Source of the DNA: Dehalococcoidia bacterium
Lineage (GTDB): Bacteria; Chloroflexota; Dehalococcoidia; Lucifugimonadales; Lucifugimonadaceae
Assembly (NCBI GenBank): GCA_022819585.1
Contig: JAJEGY010000019.1
Location: 97,260 to 161,259 of the forward strand
DNA: 64,000 bases
Direction: 5' to 3'
Shown: in pieces, positions 17,539 through 27,725 of the stretch
Layout of the letters: each line of letters begins with the position of its first letter
Numbering within the stretch: the first letter of the stretch is position 1
The notes under the pieces: model-generated
Seen by the model: only the letters and a program-made list of their open reading frames with translations
The model's database searches: none
What the model was told of the DNA's origin: nothing
Program-made: the position numbers and the translations under genes

Positions 17539-19284
17539 TTAACCCTCGCTGAATATCTCATCCCCACGCTGCAACCGCACCGCAATGTTGTAAGTCTGAC
17601 TGACCGCCCTAGGCGTCGGATAGTGCGCCGCCAAGAACCGCACCATCGCCACCAAGCAATGCCGCGCCGAATCGTCACCCTTCCGATGCTCGTACTGCTT
17701 AATCGCAGCATCCACGATCTGGAAGTGATGGAACGTCGAATCCTCCCGCAGCATCGCATGAGCCAAAGCTGGCAAAACCTCGTCAGGTTCCGACGAATTA
17801 GCCACGAAATTCGTCACCAACCTCGCAGACTCCTCAACACGCTGCTGAGAATCCATCTCTACCAACAAGCGCTCAGGCAAATCATCAACCGCACCATTTG
17901 ACGACGGCTCAGGCAATCGCTGAGGCGGCATGTTCAAAAAACGGTCCAGATAGATACTCATCGCCGTGTCATAAACAGCCCTCAACAACTCCACAGACGG
18001 CGCCCGCATCAAAGCCTGATGCAACGCATTCGCCGCCGTCAGAGTGTTGTGAACCGTGTCCCAGTCACCAAACTCATTCGACGTGTGGAAACGAGCCATA
18101 CGCAAAAACGCCGCGTACGCAACCGCACTTCCCAGCTGCTCGGCATTAGCCCCCTCCGAAACCGCACGGTTGATCCCCGCAACTGTAGCCGAAGGGTCAT
18201 CCTCCAAAATCACATCCGCCAATGCGGACTCATCATCCCACCCGCCCCTGACTCCCTCTGCACTGTCCCAAAGCTCAGGCAACCCCGCCCGTGCCTCCTG
18301 CACCATCGTCACCAGATCGATAGGATTCCGCCAAGAGTTCAACTCCTCGCTCCTACGCGCCGACGCCATCCCCACAACAAGACTCGTCAACACCTGACCC
18401 GCGTGTTCCCACCCGATGTGGTCCAGCAGCTCAAACGCCTTGTTGCAGAAATCAACCACATGCCCCCCATCGATATAGATCCGATCCGTCGCCGCCGCAA
18501 ACACCATGTCGTGAATATCCTCACTAGGCAACCCCAACTCAATCGCCGTCCTCAACGTACGCTCCGCCCCATCGCTGTCCCGCACCTCGATGAAGTCCCG
18601 GAACCACTGCTTGAACACCTCCGCCCGCGTCTCTCCTGTCGGCAACGGCTCGACGATGAACCGCGGCGGTTGCCCGGCACACTCGGTCGAGACCTGCCGC
18701 AATCCCTGATACAACGCCAATGGCCGACCCTCAGACCTTAGATGATGCAAGAAGTTAGCCGTGCAAGTAAGCATGCTCATCGCCGGACCCCAGCCATCAT
18801 CCGAATACGTCGTCCCAAACCTCGCCCCAATCGCCAACGGCACCTGATACTCCGCAGGCGACGAGTTCAACCCCAGCACCGACTTGGCGATCACAAGCCG
18901 GATATTGTCCTCCATCCCTTCCTCGAGACGCTTCGACCACCGCTCGACCGGGTCTGGTTCGGGAGGATTCGGATCAACATACACATTCCCATCAACTACC
19001 GAGACCGGAAACGACCTCACATCATCCGCAAACGGATCAAACGTCCCACCGCTAGCCAGATCAAACCGCGCATGATGCCAGTGACAAGTCAAAATCCCGT
19101 TCTTCACCGTCCCCCGATCCAACGGAAATCCCATATGCGGACATCGATTGTCCACCGCCGCGAAACCATCTTCCTTCGCAAACACCGCGATCGTATGACC
19201 ACCGCCCGTAACCACAGCGCAACCGCGCTCCCTCAGTTCATCCGCCGATCCCGCATTAATCAAAGAATCAATTGTGGCGATCAA
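17539..19284 (-). CDS. Rieske [2Fe-2S] protein with large C-terminal helical domain
   Basis: 581 residues from a TTG start at 19284 with a six-G ribosome site seven bases upstream. The N-terminal 105 residues are a Rieske domain: CPHMGFPLDRG and CHWHHARFDLASGG give the CxH...CxxH cluster ligands. The remaining 470 residues are mostly helical (e.g. SMLTCTANFLHHLRSEGR, FHTSNEFGDWDTVHNTLTAA, TFHHFQIVDAAIKQYEHRKG) and rich in conserved-looking His, suggesting a second cofactor or substrate site. It may be an oxygenase- or electron-transfer-type enzyme; the helical part is not recognised. Confidence 0.8.
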   Translation of the reverse strand: MIATIDSLINAGSADELRERGCAVVTGGGHTIAVFAKEDGFAAVDNRCPHMGFPLDRGTVKNGILTCHWHHARFDLASGGTFDPFADDVRSFPVSVVDGNVYVDPNPPEPDPVERWSKRLEEGMEDNIRLVIAKSVLGLNSSPAEYQVPLAIGARFGTTYSDDGWGPAMSMLTCTANFLHHLRSEGRPLALYQGLRQVSTECAGQPPRFIVEPLPTGETRAEVFKQWFRDFIEVRDSDGAERTLRTAIELGLPSEDIHDMVFAAATDRIYIDGGHVVDFCNKAFELLDHIGWEHAGQVLTSLVVGMASARRSEELNSWRNPIDLVTMVQEARAGLPELWDSAEGVRGGWDDESALADVILEDDPSATVAGINRAVSEGANAEQLGSAVAYAAFLRMARFHTSNEFGDWDTVHNTLTAANALHQALMRAPSVELLRAVYDTAMSIYLDRFLNMPPQRLPEPSSNGAVDDLPERLLVEMDSQQRVEESARLVTNFVANSSEPDEVLPALAHAMLREDSTFHHFQIVDAAIKQYEHRKGDDSARHCLVAMVRFLAAHYPTPRAVSQTYNIAVRLQRGDEIFSEG

Positions 19285-19416
19285 GATGACCCCCCTTTCA
19301 ATCAACAAGCACCTTAGCAATGCCTAAAGCATACGCCCCATAACCGAAAATCGAGAACCGACGCGCCCCCCGATCATCCCACAGACACCCCGACCGCGCC
19401 TCAACGTCGACCACAC

Positions 19417-22400
19417 TCAGCGGCGGCAAAGCCGCAACCCGAGATCGCCCACGTCGTTATGCGGCAGTAGATTCAACCCTCGAGGTACGCAGCCACTCAA
19501 CCGGTTCTCTCGCAGCAACAGCCCCCTCAAATTGGGCATCTCCGCGAAAACTGAGGGAAGCTCACCATGCAACCGATTTGTCAGCAGGTACAACCGATGC
19601 AAACTACCCAACTTACCAATTTCGACAGGTATCGTGCCCGTCAATTGGTTGGACCCAAGTTCCAAGATCCCCAGATTGGCCATGTTGCCAATCTCCGAGG
19701 GTATCGACCCCGTCAACTGATTGTGCGTCAACACCAACTGCTCCAACTTCCTCATCCGAGTAATCTCAACCGGAATCGAGCCGCTGAAACGATTGTTATC
19801 CAACCACAGCTCTGAAAGGTTCTGCAAGTTTCCGAGTTCACTGGGCAATTCACCGGACAACCGGTTGTTGCTCAGATGAAAGACCCTTAAACCGGTTAGA
19901 TCACCTATCTCAGGCGGTAACCGTCCAGAGAGAAGGTTATGCCTCAAGCTGATCCATTTGATCCTCCGAAGACCATTGATAGAACTCGGCAACGGCCCAG
20001 ACAGCAAGTTATCGTGTGCCATGAATTCCAACAATTCCTGTAAATCACCGATCTCAGACGGTATTTCACCTGTGAATTGATTGTGCTCTAAGTGCAAAGA
20101 TTGCAGATTTGTAACTTGACCAATCTCCGCTGGAATCCGTCCTCCGATGACGTTGCCAGTAAGATCCAATACCCGTAGTTGCCTCAGGTGCCCGATCTCT
20201 GGTGGAAGGTTACCGCTCATCCCATTGTCTCGGAGACTGAGTACACTCACGCGTCCAAACTCGTCGGTAGTTATTCCGTGCCAACTCTCCACCGGACGAT
20301 CGCTCAACCAACCGTCATTTTCTAACCATCGATTCCCATTTGTCGCCAGATATAGCGCAATCAAAGCGTCCCGCTCAACCTGATCGCAGAATCCGAGCCG
20401 CGTCTTAACCAAGTCGTGCTCAAAACCCGCACGTTCGAACCAATCCTTCAACGCATTCGAAACACAGTCCGAGAACTGATTCCCTGAAATCGTCAACTTC
20501 TCCAATCGACCCAGGAATCCGAACGTCGACGGCACCTCTCCGGTAAAGCTGTTCTGTCCGAGATTGAGTTTCGACAAATTCGACAGATTGCCAAGTTCAC
20601 CCGGAATCTGACCCGTCAGACGATTCCCTTCGAGCGATAACCAAACCAACGAATCGAGTTCGCCCAACTCAGGCGGAATGCTCCCCGTGATTTCATTGCC
20701 CCCCAATCCCAAATGCTCCAACGTCCGCAACTCTCCCAACTCTGCCGGAAGGGGACCAGTTAATTGGTTTTCGTCGAACGCGATTGTTCGGATTCGGCTC
20801 AACCCACTAATCTCCGGCGGGATCGGCCCTGTGAACTCATTATTCTGAAGGTCGAGATCATCGAGCTGTGAAAGTGCCTGGATCTCATTCGGCACCCTCC
20901 CGCTCAACGCGTTTTCAGAAACGATGAGGTGCGTCAGATTTACCAGATTGCCCAGGTCCTGATCCAAACTCCCTGTAATGCCATTGCGTGCGAACGACAG
21001 AGTTCTCAAATTGACAAGGTCATAAAGCCGTACAGGAATCTGTCCCGACAGGTTATTGCCGTCCAGCGCCAAATGCTCCAACTCGCCAAGATCCCCGATT
21101 TCGCTCGGGATCGGCCCTGATAGAAGGTTGTCTTCCAACAAAAGTTCGGTCAACTGCGACAATCGCCCAATATCAACCGGTATCACTCCCTCCAACTGGT
21201 TTTCGGACAAATAGAGATATCGAAGGTTCGACAATCTCCCAAGCTCGACGGGGATCGCACCGTGCAATCGGTTGCGACTCAGATCCAACCCTGTCAGGTT
21301 GCTCAAAGTCCCGACACTCGACGGTATCTCGCCAGAAAACCGATTTTGATGAAGAACCAATTCGCGCAACTCGGTTAGCCAGAAAACATCTGCCGGGATT
21401 TCGCCAGTGATACCGTTTTGGCTCAAAACCAATCGTTGCATCTTTGCCAAATTTCCGAGCCCGGTTGCGAGTGGTCCGGTTAGACCATTCAACGAGAGAT
21501 CGATCCCGACAACTCGACCCGATCCATCCGTCTCGATCCCATACCAATCCCCTAACGGCGCATCGCTCAACCAGTTCGTTCGAATAAACCAATCGCGACC
21601 GTTCGTCGACTCAAACAACGACTGTAGAGCCGCCACCGCGACATCACGGCAGAACGGCAATCCCGCCTCCGCAAAATCATGCGACGTCTCCTCCAATGCC
21701 GCTTGCACCGCCACAACCACGCACTCATCGAACGCGTTCTGCGATACCCGCAAGACCTCCAAACCGAGATCCGCCAGCCGATGAGGAATTTCACCCGTCA
21801 ATTCGTTGTTCGAAACGTCCAGAAAAACCAGTTCATCAAGGCGCCCTATCTCGCCCGGAATCTCTCCCGACAACCTGTTGCTGCCGAGGTTCAACTGTCG
21901 GAGCGTCGCAAGATTCCCAATGGCGAAAGGAATCTCGCCGCCAAGTTCGTTGCGAGAGAGATCGAGGCTTCGTATCGATTCCAGATCCGCAATCTCAATC
22001 GGGATCCCACCCCTCAACTCATTGCTCGAAAGCGATAGCACACGCAACTCATCCAGCGAACTGATATCCGACGGGATCGTGCCACTCACCAGATTGTCCG
22101 CCAGCACCAAGACCTGCAAACCCTCCAAACCGCCGATCTCAGACGGGATCGGCCCCTCCAGCCGGTTACCTCCCAGATCCAGAACTTCGAGCCGCTCAAG
22201 ACCCTCAATCGCCGGCGGTATCGCACCCACCAACCCATTCGAGCCGAGTTCGAGACCGACCACCCTGCCATCTTCGTCGGTCGTCACCCCATACCAATCA
22301 CCCACATACTCCTCGCTCATCCAGTTCGCACTCTCCGACCACTTCGTGCCGCTCGTTGCGTTGTAAATTGCCTCCAATGCGTCGCGATCCATCTTGTTGC

Positions 22401-23613
22401 AATACGGCAGCCCGACTTCCGCCAAATCTTGTTCCAACCCAATCTGGAACACGGACTCGAGGAACGTTTCCGGCAGACACCCGCTCAGCGAGTTACCCGA
22501 AAGGCTCAGCGCCCGAAGGTCCAACCCGCGGATCGCAGACGGCACCTTCCCGACGAACCGATTGTCCGCGAGCAACAAACCCCTCAAACCCGAAAGATCA
22601 TCCATATCTGGGATCTCACCTTCCAACCGGTTGTTCGAAAGATCAAGCCAACTCAGATTGTGAAGATTGGCGAAAACCGGCGGTATCTCACCCGTCAACT
22701 CGTTCCCGCTCAGGTCCAGATGCCGGAGACTAACCAGATTGCCGATCTGCGGAGGTATCGGACCCATAAAGATGTTTTCCGACAAGCCAAGATCCGTAAG
22801 GCTGACCAGATTCCCGACGAGATTCGGTATCTCTCCCGACAGATCGTTGTCGTCCAGCCAAACCGATTCCAATCCCGTCAAGTTCCCGATCTGCGCGGGA
22901 ATCTCACCCCGCAAATCATTCCATGCAAGATTCAACTCCCTCAACTTCGTAAGATTCCCCACTTCATCCGGGATCGAGCCCGTTACCTCATTCCCCTCCA
23001 AATCCAATTCCCGCAGATCCTCTAACTTCCCGATCTCTGACGGCAGCTCCCCGCGTAGCCCGTTCATGCGGAGCGAGATGCCCACTACACGATCACCCTC
23101 CGTCGTAACCCCGAACCACTCGCCCATTGGCGCATCACTCAACCAGTTGTCATTCCTAACCCATTCCGCACCCCCCAAAGCCTCGTAAAACGCAGACAAT
23201 GCGATCTCTTCTGCAGATGGCGGAATCGGCGTAGCAGTAGCAGTCGGCGTTGGCGCAACCGTCGCGGTCGGCTCCGGCGTAACGGTAGGTTCAGGTGTCG
23301 CGGTCGGTTCGGGTGTGAACGTCGCGGTCGGAGGGACTGGAGTCGAGGTCGCAGTTGGTTCTACAGTCGCCGTCGGTTCCGGTGCCGCCGTCGGTTCAAC
23401 GGTCGGCACAACCGGCCCACGAGACGGCGGCGGCGTAGCCGTAGGTTCAGGCACAGGCGTCGGCGGATCAGACTCCGTACACCCAACCAATAACAACAGA
23501 GCCGCTGCAACACACAACCCGATAACTGAAACAATAACGCCCTTGGACAACCTGTCTCGTATCCTTATCCTTTCCAAAGCCGCACGATTGGAACATCCAC
23601 GATATCCCATCAT
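19417..23613 (-). CDS. Giant leucine-rich-repeat lipoprotein
   Basis: About 1,398 residues. A long N-terminus ends in a membrane span and lipobox (LLLLVGC), so the protein should be a surface lipoprotein. A Pro/Thr linker with TATPEPT-type repeats follows, then plant-type LRRs of about 24 residues (LxxLxxLxLxxNxLxGxIPxEIG). The LRRs come in four large blocks, each opened by an AL..LY.AT.G..W....NWLSD....WYGVTTD cap, at about residues 140, 405, 660 and 1100, which shows duplication of whole cap-plus-LRR units. Likely role: binding or adhesion at the cell surface. ATG 23613 is preferred; GTG 23619 and ATG 23610 are alternatives. Confidence 0.9.
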   Translation of the reverse strand: MMGYRGCSNRAALERIRIRDRLSKGVIVSVIGLCVAAALLLLVGCTESDPPTPVPEPTATPPPSRGPVVPTVEPTAAPEPTATVEPTATSTPVPPTATFTPEPTATPEPTVTPEPTATVAPTPTATATPIPPSAEEIALSAFYEALGGAEWVRNDNWLSDAPMGEWFGVTTEGDRVVGISLRMNGLRGELPSEIGKLEDLRELDLEGNEVTGSIPDEVGNLTKLRELNLAWNDLRGEIPAQIGNLTGLESVWLDDNDLSGEIPNLVGNLVSLTDLGLSENIFMGPIPPQIGNLVSLRHLDLSGNELTGEIPPVFANLHNLSWLDLSNNRLEGEIPDMDDLSGLRGLLLADNRFVGKVPSAIRGLDLRALSLSGNSLSGCLPETFLESVFQIGLEQDLAEVGLPYCNKMDRDALEAIYNATSGTKWSESANWMSEEYVGDWYGVTTDEDGRVVGLELGSNGLVGAIPPAIEGLERLEVLDLGGNRLEGPIPSEIGGLEGLQVLVLADNLVSGTIPSDISSLDELRVLSLSSNELRGGIPIEIADLESIRSLDLSRNELGGEIPFAIGNLATLRQLNLGSNRLSGEIPGEIGRLDELVFLDVSNNELTGEIPHRLADLGLEVLRVSQNAFDECVVVAVQAALEETSHDFAEAGLPFCRDVAVAALQSLFESTNGRDWFIRTNWLSDAPLGDWYGIETDGSGRVVGIDLSLNGLTGPLATGLGNLAKMQRLVLSQNGITGEIPADVFWLTELRELVLHQNRFSGEIPSSVGTLSNLTGLDLSRNRLHGAIPVELGRLSNLRYLYLSENQLEGVIPVDIGRLSQLTELLLEDNLLSGPIPSEIGDLGELEHLALDGNNLSGQIPVRLYDLVNLRTLSFARNGITGSLDQDLGNLVNLTHLIVSENALSGRVPNEIQALSQLDDLDLQNNEFTGPIPPEISGLSRIRTIAFDENQLTGPLPAELGELRTLEHLGLGGNEITGSIPPELGELDSLVWLSLEGNRLTGQIPGELGNLSNLSKLNLGQNSFTGEVPSTFGFLGRLEKLTISGNQFSDCVSNALKDWFERAGFEHDLVKTRLGFCDQVERDALIALYLATNGNRWLENDGWLSDRPVESWHGITTDEFGRVSVLSLRDNGMSGNLPPEIGHLRQLRVLDLTGNVIGGRIPAEIGQVTNLQSLHLEHNQFTGEIPSEIGDLQELLEFMAHDNLLSGPLPSSINGLRRIKWISLRHNLLSGRLPPEIGDLTGLRVFHLSNNRLSGELPSELGNLQNLSELWLDNNRFSGSIPVEITRMRKLEQLVLTHNQLTGSIPSEIGNMANLGILELGSNQLTGTIPVEIGKLGSLHRLYLLTNRLHGELPSVFAEMPNLRGLLLRENRLSGCVPRGLNLLPHNDVGDLGLRLCRR

Positions 23614-23711
23614 CCCCACTTACCCCTCAACTATACCCCCAACCGAACATTTCAAACCCCAACCACACCCTCCAAACACCAACTAAAACCCCTTCCAACT
23701 ATGGACGAAAT

Positions 23712-23787
23712 CCCCTCTCCCCCAAACACCCAACAACAGCGAGAGAGGCCAGGGAGAGGGCAACCGGGGCGGACAAACGGGCGGGGG
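23712..23787 (+). repeat. Palindromic repeat family A with extension
   Basis: CCCCTCTCCC and GAGAGAGG arms around a longer loop, ending in GGGAGAGGGC, then AACCGGGGCGGACAAACGGG. The same extension follows the family A copy at 43010, so the mobile unit is larger than the hairpin. Confidence 0.75.
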
Positions 23788-23849
23788 CAACCCAAACAAC
23801 GCAACAACCCACCCCAAAACCGATTCCCCAGCAACCAACACCGAAATCC

Positions 23850-23875
23850 CAAAAATCCCAGTTCAGACAAGTGAG
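23850..23875 (+). repeat. Short AATCCCAA-type repeat
   Basis: AAATCCCAAAAATCCCAGTTCAGACA occurs here, as variants at about 43097-43122 and 63038-63068. Each copy lies in non-coding sequence next to other repeats. Confidence 0.5.
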
Positions 23876-23890
23876 ATTAAGATAGCCAGA

Positions 23891-26020
23891 ATGCTCGAAG
23901 TCGCAGGACGCACCGATTTCTGGAACATCGGATACCCTCTGCTCGGCGCGATCGTATACCTCATCGCACCGATATCCATCGCATTCATCGCCTACAGCCT
24001 CTATCGGCGCGTTCAGTTCTGGCGCGTTGGTGCCGAATACGACGAACTCGGCTCACATGGTGAGCGCATCCGCGAATTCCTGAGTTCCGGTGCCTTCGGA
24101 TTCGGAGGTCACGGCAAGTTCCATCCTCGCCGAGAGCGCTACGCCAGCATCATGCACTTCGCCATCTTCTGGGGATTCGCCGTACTGCTCTTGGCGACCA
24201 TAGTAGCAGCTATCGAGTTCAACTTCGAGGAGTACCTGGGTGCCACCTTCCCCACCGCGTACTTCAGATTGCAGACCAGCTTCATTTGGGATGTGTTCGG
24301 GGGCGTGCTTGCATTGGTGGGCATCGCAATGGCCTACTGGCGGCGGTACGTCATGAAGCCCGAGCGATTGAACTCATTCGCCGACGATTCATTCATACTC
24401 GCTTACCTCTTGATATTGGTACTGACCGGGTTCGCGGTTGAAGGTCTACGCATCGGCGCGACTGAGTTGAATCCAAGTTCCGAGCTTTACGCCCCCTCTC
24501 ACGCCTTCTGGTCGCCCGTCGGCTGGTTGTTTGCCGTCGTGTTCAAAGGGATCGGACTTTCTCCAGACGGTATGACCGCCGCGCACAAGGCGTTGTGGTG
24601 GACCCACGCGGGAATCTTCGCCCTCGGCTTGGCGTACGCCGCACTTAGTTTCAGCAAGTTGTCTCACATCATCGTCTCGCCGCTCAACATTTACATGCGA
24701 CCAATGCGACCTCGCGGCGCTCTCAAGCCGATGGGAGATTTCGAAACGCTCGAGTCGTTCGGATCCTCAGACCTCAAAGATCTGACTTGGCAACAACTGC
24801 TGAGCTACGATGCCTGCACCAACTGCGGACGCTGCCAAGACAACTGCCCGGCATGGGCGTCAGGGAAGCCCTTATCTCCTCGCAAAGTAATTCAAGACAT
24901 GCGCGGCTACATGGAGCAGCGCGCGCCTGAATACATCGGGGCATCAACTGTTGGCGAAGCGGTCCCAGAGTCGTCCGTTTCGATGGTGAGCGATGCTGTG
25001 GGTGAGGAGGTCTTGTGGTCCTGCACCACCTGCGCCGCCTGCGTCGAAGCATGTCCGGTCGGCATCTCTCACATCGACTCAATCGTTGACATGCGCCGTT
25101 ACCTGATGCTCGAGCAAGCATCCGCACCCGATACAGCACTCTCAGCCTTGCAGTCCATGGAGCAGCGCGGTCATCCATGGAGCGGAACAACTCTCACACG
25201 CGATTCATGGCTAGACGGTATGGACGACGTACCGACGATTGATCAGAATCCAAACCCCGAAGTGCTTTTCTGGGTAGGATGCACAGGAGCCTTGGTGGAA
25301 CGAGGAGTGAGTGTGACACGGGCCATGGCATCCGTGCTCAAAAAAGCAAACGTCAACTTCGCCGTCCTAGCATCGCAAGAGACATGCACAGGTGATCCGG
25401 CGCGTCGCATGGGCAACGAATACCTTTTCCAGATCTTGGCCGGGCAAAACATCGGCACGATCAACGGCTACGGCATCAAGACGATCCTCACAACATGCCC
25501 GCACTGCTTCAACACCATGCGAAACGAATACTCGCAAGTCGCCGAATCGTTCGATGCCGAATGGAACGTCGAAGTCCTTCACTACACCGAATACGTCGAC
25601 CGTCTCATCACCGACGGTCGACTTTCAATGTCTGACGCGATGTCACCCCAATCGAATAGCGATAACAGGCTCGAAAACATCACTTACCACGACTCCTGCT
25701 ATTTGGGACGCCACAACAACATCTACGACCGGCCCCGCAACATCGCCGACGCAGTCCCGGGAGTAGAAGTCAAAGAGATGTCCCAATGCCGGTCCCGCGG
25801 CTTCTGCTGCGGCGCAGGCGGTGGACGCATGTGGATGGAAGAGTCCGGAGAACGCGTCAACCATATCCGCACCGACCACTTCCTAGAAACAGACACCGAC
25901 ACAGTAGCCGTCTCCTGCCCCTTCTGTCTCCAGATGTTTGAAGAAGGCATCTCCGCCAAAGGCCAGCAAGAACAAAAAAGAGCCCGAGACCTCATCGAAA
26001 TCGTCGACGAAGCAACATGA
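23891..26020 (+). CDS. Membrane heterodisulfide-reductase-like FeS oxidoreductase
   Basis: 709 residues. The N-terminal 270 residues hold about five membrane spans of the NarI/cytochrome-b type (FWGFAVLLLATIVAAIEF, FILAYLLILVLTGFAVEGL). A ferredoxin-like part has two 4Fe-4S motifs (CTNCGRCQDNCP and CTTCAACVEACPVG). The C-terminal half carries two CCG domains (TCPHCFNTM; FCCGAGGGRMW with VSCPFC) like HdrB/GlpC/LutA. Such proteins pass electrons between a quinone pool and soluble donors, often acyl-CoA or lactate dehydrogenases. No dehydrogenase partner is adjacent, so the donor is unknown. Confidence 0.93.
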   Translation: MLEVAGRTDFWNIGYPLLGAIVYLIAPISIAFIAYSLYRRVQFWRVGAEYDELGSHGERIREFLSSGAFGFGGHGKFHPRRERYASIMHFAIFWGFAVLLLATIVAAIEFNFEEYLGATFPTAYFRLQTSFIWDVFGGVLALVGIAMAYWRRYVMKPERLNSFADDSFILAYLLILVLTGFAVEGLRIGATELNPSSELYAPSHAFWSPVGWLFAVVFKGIGLSPDGMTAAHKALWWTHAGIFALGLAYAALSFSKLSHIIVSPLNIYMRPMRPRGALKPMGDFETLESFGSSDLKDLTWQQLLSYDACTNCGRCQDNCPAWASGKPLSPRKVIQDMRGYMEQRAPEYIGASTVGEAVPESSVSMVSDAVGEEVLWSCTTCAACVEACPVGISHIDSIVDMRRYLMLEQASAPDTALSALQSMEQRGHPWSGTTLTRDSWLDGMDDVPTIDQNPNPEVLFWVGCTGALVERGVSVTRAMASVLKKANVNFAVLASQETCTGDPARRMGNEYLFQILAGQNIGTINGYGIKTILTTCPHCFNTMRNEYSQVAESFDAEWNVEVLHYTEYVDRLITDGRLSMSDAMSPQSNSDNRLENITYHDSCYLGRHNNIYDRPRNIADAVPGVEVKEMSQCRSRGFCCGAGGGRMWMEESGERVNHIRTDHFLETDTDTVAVSCPFCLQMFEEGISAKGQQEQKRARDLIEIVDEAT

Positions 26021-26096
26021 TACCGTCAGATCGTTCATCATTGCCGTTCGCTTACACTTGATGTAACTGCGCTAAGCAACGATGGAGAAACAGCAA

Positions 26097-26489
26097 ATGC
26101 CATTCTTGGTCAACCACATCCACCTGAAGTCACCCGACCCTAAGAAGACCGCCGACTGGTTCGTCAAAGCCTTCAACGTCGAGATCATGTCCGACACCGT
26201 CCGAGACTTCGGCGACCGCTTCATCGTCACACAAACCGAAGGTGGACTCGCGATCAACATCTCCAGCGAGCGCACCGGCGAAACCCTCGGTCCCGGCGAC
26301 GCAAACGTCCACTACGGCCTAGAGCACTTCGGCTTCGACACCGACGACATCGAAGCAGATTTCGCCCGCCTCGAAGGGCTCGGCGCTGAAATCAAAGAAG
26401 GCCCCATCGCCCTCCCCGACGGCCGCAAAATCGGCTTCATAGCCGCCCCCGGCGACATCCGCATCGAACTGATCCAGCAAGTCAGCTAA
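26097..26489 (+). CDS. VOC family protein
   Basis: 130 residues from the ATG at 26097, which has GGAG eight bases before it; an earlier ATG (26082) would consume that site. VOC pattern: NHIHLKSPDPKKTADWFVKAF, HFGFDTDDIEADFARLEGLG and a closing IRIELIQ. His and Glu at the expected metal positions are present. Likely a lyase/isomerase or dioxygenase-like enzyme; substrate unknown. Confidence 0.87.
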   Translation: MPFLVNHIHLKSPDPKKTADWFVKAFNVEIMSDTVRDFGDRFIVTQTEGGLAINISSERTGETLGPGDANVHYGLEHFGFDTDDIEADFARLEGLGAEIKEGPIALPDGRKIGFIAAPGDIRIELIQQVS

Positions 26490-26565
26490 GAGACCCTCAT
26501 TCGCCGCGGTTAAGAACCACCCGCCGCCGAGGTCAGTTGTTGACAACGGGCCTCCCGCACCGCTG

Positions 26566-27519
26566 TTACCCCGGTAAACCCGCGTTTTCAGCGAACCCCA
26601 GCATCAGATTCAGATTCTGTATAGCAGCGCCACTGGCTCCTTTGCCGAGGTTGTCCAAAAGCGCAACTAGAAGCACGTGACCCGAAGCATGGGGCACAAC
26701 GTGCAGCTGGATCCGATTGCTGTCGTTGCAAACCTGCGCGTCGAAACTACGCTCATCCACCTTGCTGTCTGCCCAATTAACCAAATCGACAAAATCTTCG
26801 TCTTCGTAGCGGTCACAGAGAGCTTGCCAAATCGCGCCACCAGTTGTCCCGGATCTCAACATCGAGGCGTGAAGCGGCACCTGAACCCGCATCCCGCAAC
26901 GAAAAGGCCCAACCGCAGGCACGAACTGGGGCTCGACGTTGATACCCGAGTACTTCATCATCTCCGGAATGTGTTTGTGCCTTTGGTCCAGAGCGTATGG
27001 AGCCTCATAAGGCAAGCCACCCAACCCGACCTCCGGGTCTTCCCACTTTTCGATCAAGGAAGTGCCTCCGCCCGAATAGCCGGACAATGCATTGATGGAG
27101 ATGGGAGCGTCTTCGGCAAGCAGATCGGCCTCCACCAAGGGGCGAGTCAACAGAACGAACCCGGAGGGATAGCAACCTGGGTTGGACACAAATTGAGCAT
27201 CGGCGATCTTCTCACGCTGCCCCTGCGCCATCTCAGGCAAGCCATAGACCCAGTCCTCGTCGACCCGGTGCGCCGTACTCGCGTCGATCAGACGAGTATT
27301 AGATCCATCTACCCATTCAGCCACTGCTTTAGCAGCATCGTCAGGTAGACACAGAACAGTGACGTCGGATTCGAGAATCCGCTCAAGCCTGTCCTCAGGG
27401 TTCCGTCGCAACTCTCGCGGGATAGTCAAAACCTCCACGTCCTCACGTCCCGCCATCCATTCATAGATGCGTAGCCCCGTCGTGCCAGTACGGCCGTCGA
27501 TGAACACCTTGGGAAGCAC
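26566..27519 (-). CDS. argC: N-acetyl-gamma-glutamyl-phosphate reductase
   Basis: 317 residues, the shorter type-2 ArgC class. FIDGRTGTTGLRIYEW is the NADP-binding loop, SNPGCYPSGF holds the catalytic Cys, and RHKHIPEM and VPAVGPFRCGM are family landmarks; the end KGASGAAIQNLNLMLGF is diagnostic. It reduces N-acetylglutamyl phosphate in arginine synthesis. No other arg genes are next to it. Confidence 0.95.
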   Translation of the reverse strand: MLPKVFIDGRTGTTGLRIYEWMAGREDVEVLTIPRELRRNPEDRLERILESDVTVLCLPDDAAKAVAEWVDGSNTRLIDASTAHRVDEDWVYGLPEMAQGQREKIADAQFVSNPGCYPSGFVLLTRPLVEADLLAEDAPISINALSGYSGGGTSLIEKWEDPEVGLGGLPYEAPYALDQRHKHIPEMMKYSGINVEPQFVPAVGPFRCGMRVQVPLHASMLRSGTTGGAIWQALCDRYEDEDFVDLVNWADSKVDERSFDAQVCNDSNRIQLHVVPHASGHVLLVALLDNLGKGASGAAIQNLNLMLGFAENAGLPG

Positions 27520-27725
27520 AATCAGCCTCGGTCAGTAGTAAGGTTCGAATCCCCGGTTATCCGGGTTAAGGGACACTCTGTCCCGATATTTTCATCTTAA
27601 ACCGATGTTTAATGGACATTGCGACCACATGTCGTTCATCAAGGTTTCGACGCCAAGCATTGAGCACTGGCCAAAGCACTCCCAACATCAACAAAATCGC
27701 GTTGACGCCGAAACTTCTCAACCAT
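27520..27725. other. Intergenic stretch, no convincing gene
   Basis: Holds two small hairpins, CCCGG-TTAT-CCGGG and GGGACA-CTC-TGTCCC (about 27569-27584), neither with a proper T-tract in the sense needed. A minus-strand frame here overlaps the OsmC gene and is not believed. Confidence 0.5.

Larger units (their letters stand above)
23620..23890. other. Repeat-filled intergenic region
   Basis: No gene seen. It contains a family A palindrome (23712-23761), its usual downstream extension (CGGGGCGGACAAACGGGCGGG) and an AATCCCAAAAATCCCAGTTC tract. Promoters for the divergent LRR and FeS genes must lie here but no clear -35/-10 pair was found. Confidence 0.6.

Noticed and set aside
23712..23787. 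CRISPR-like repeats
   Set aside because: The repeated elements are scattered singly, not in regular arrays with spacers; no cas genes are present.
27569..27584. Terminator behind the OsmC gene
   Set aside because: The GGGACA/TGTCCC hairpin lacks a T-tract in the minus-strand direction.
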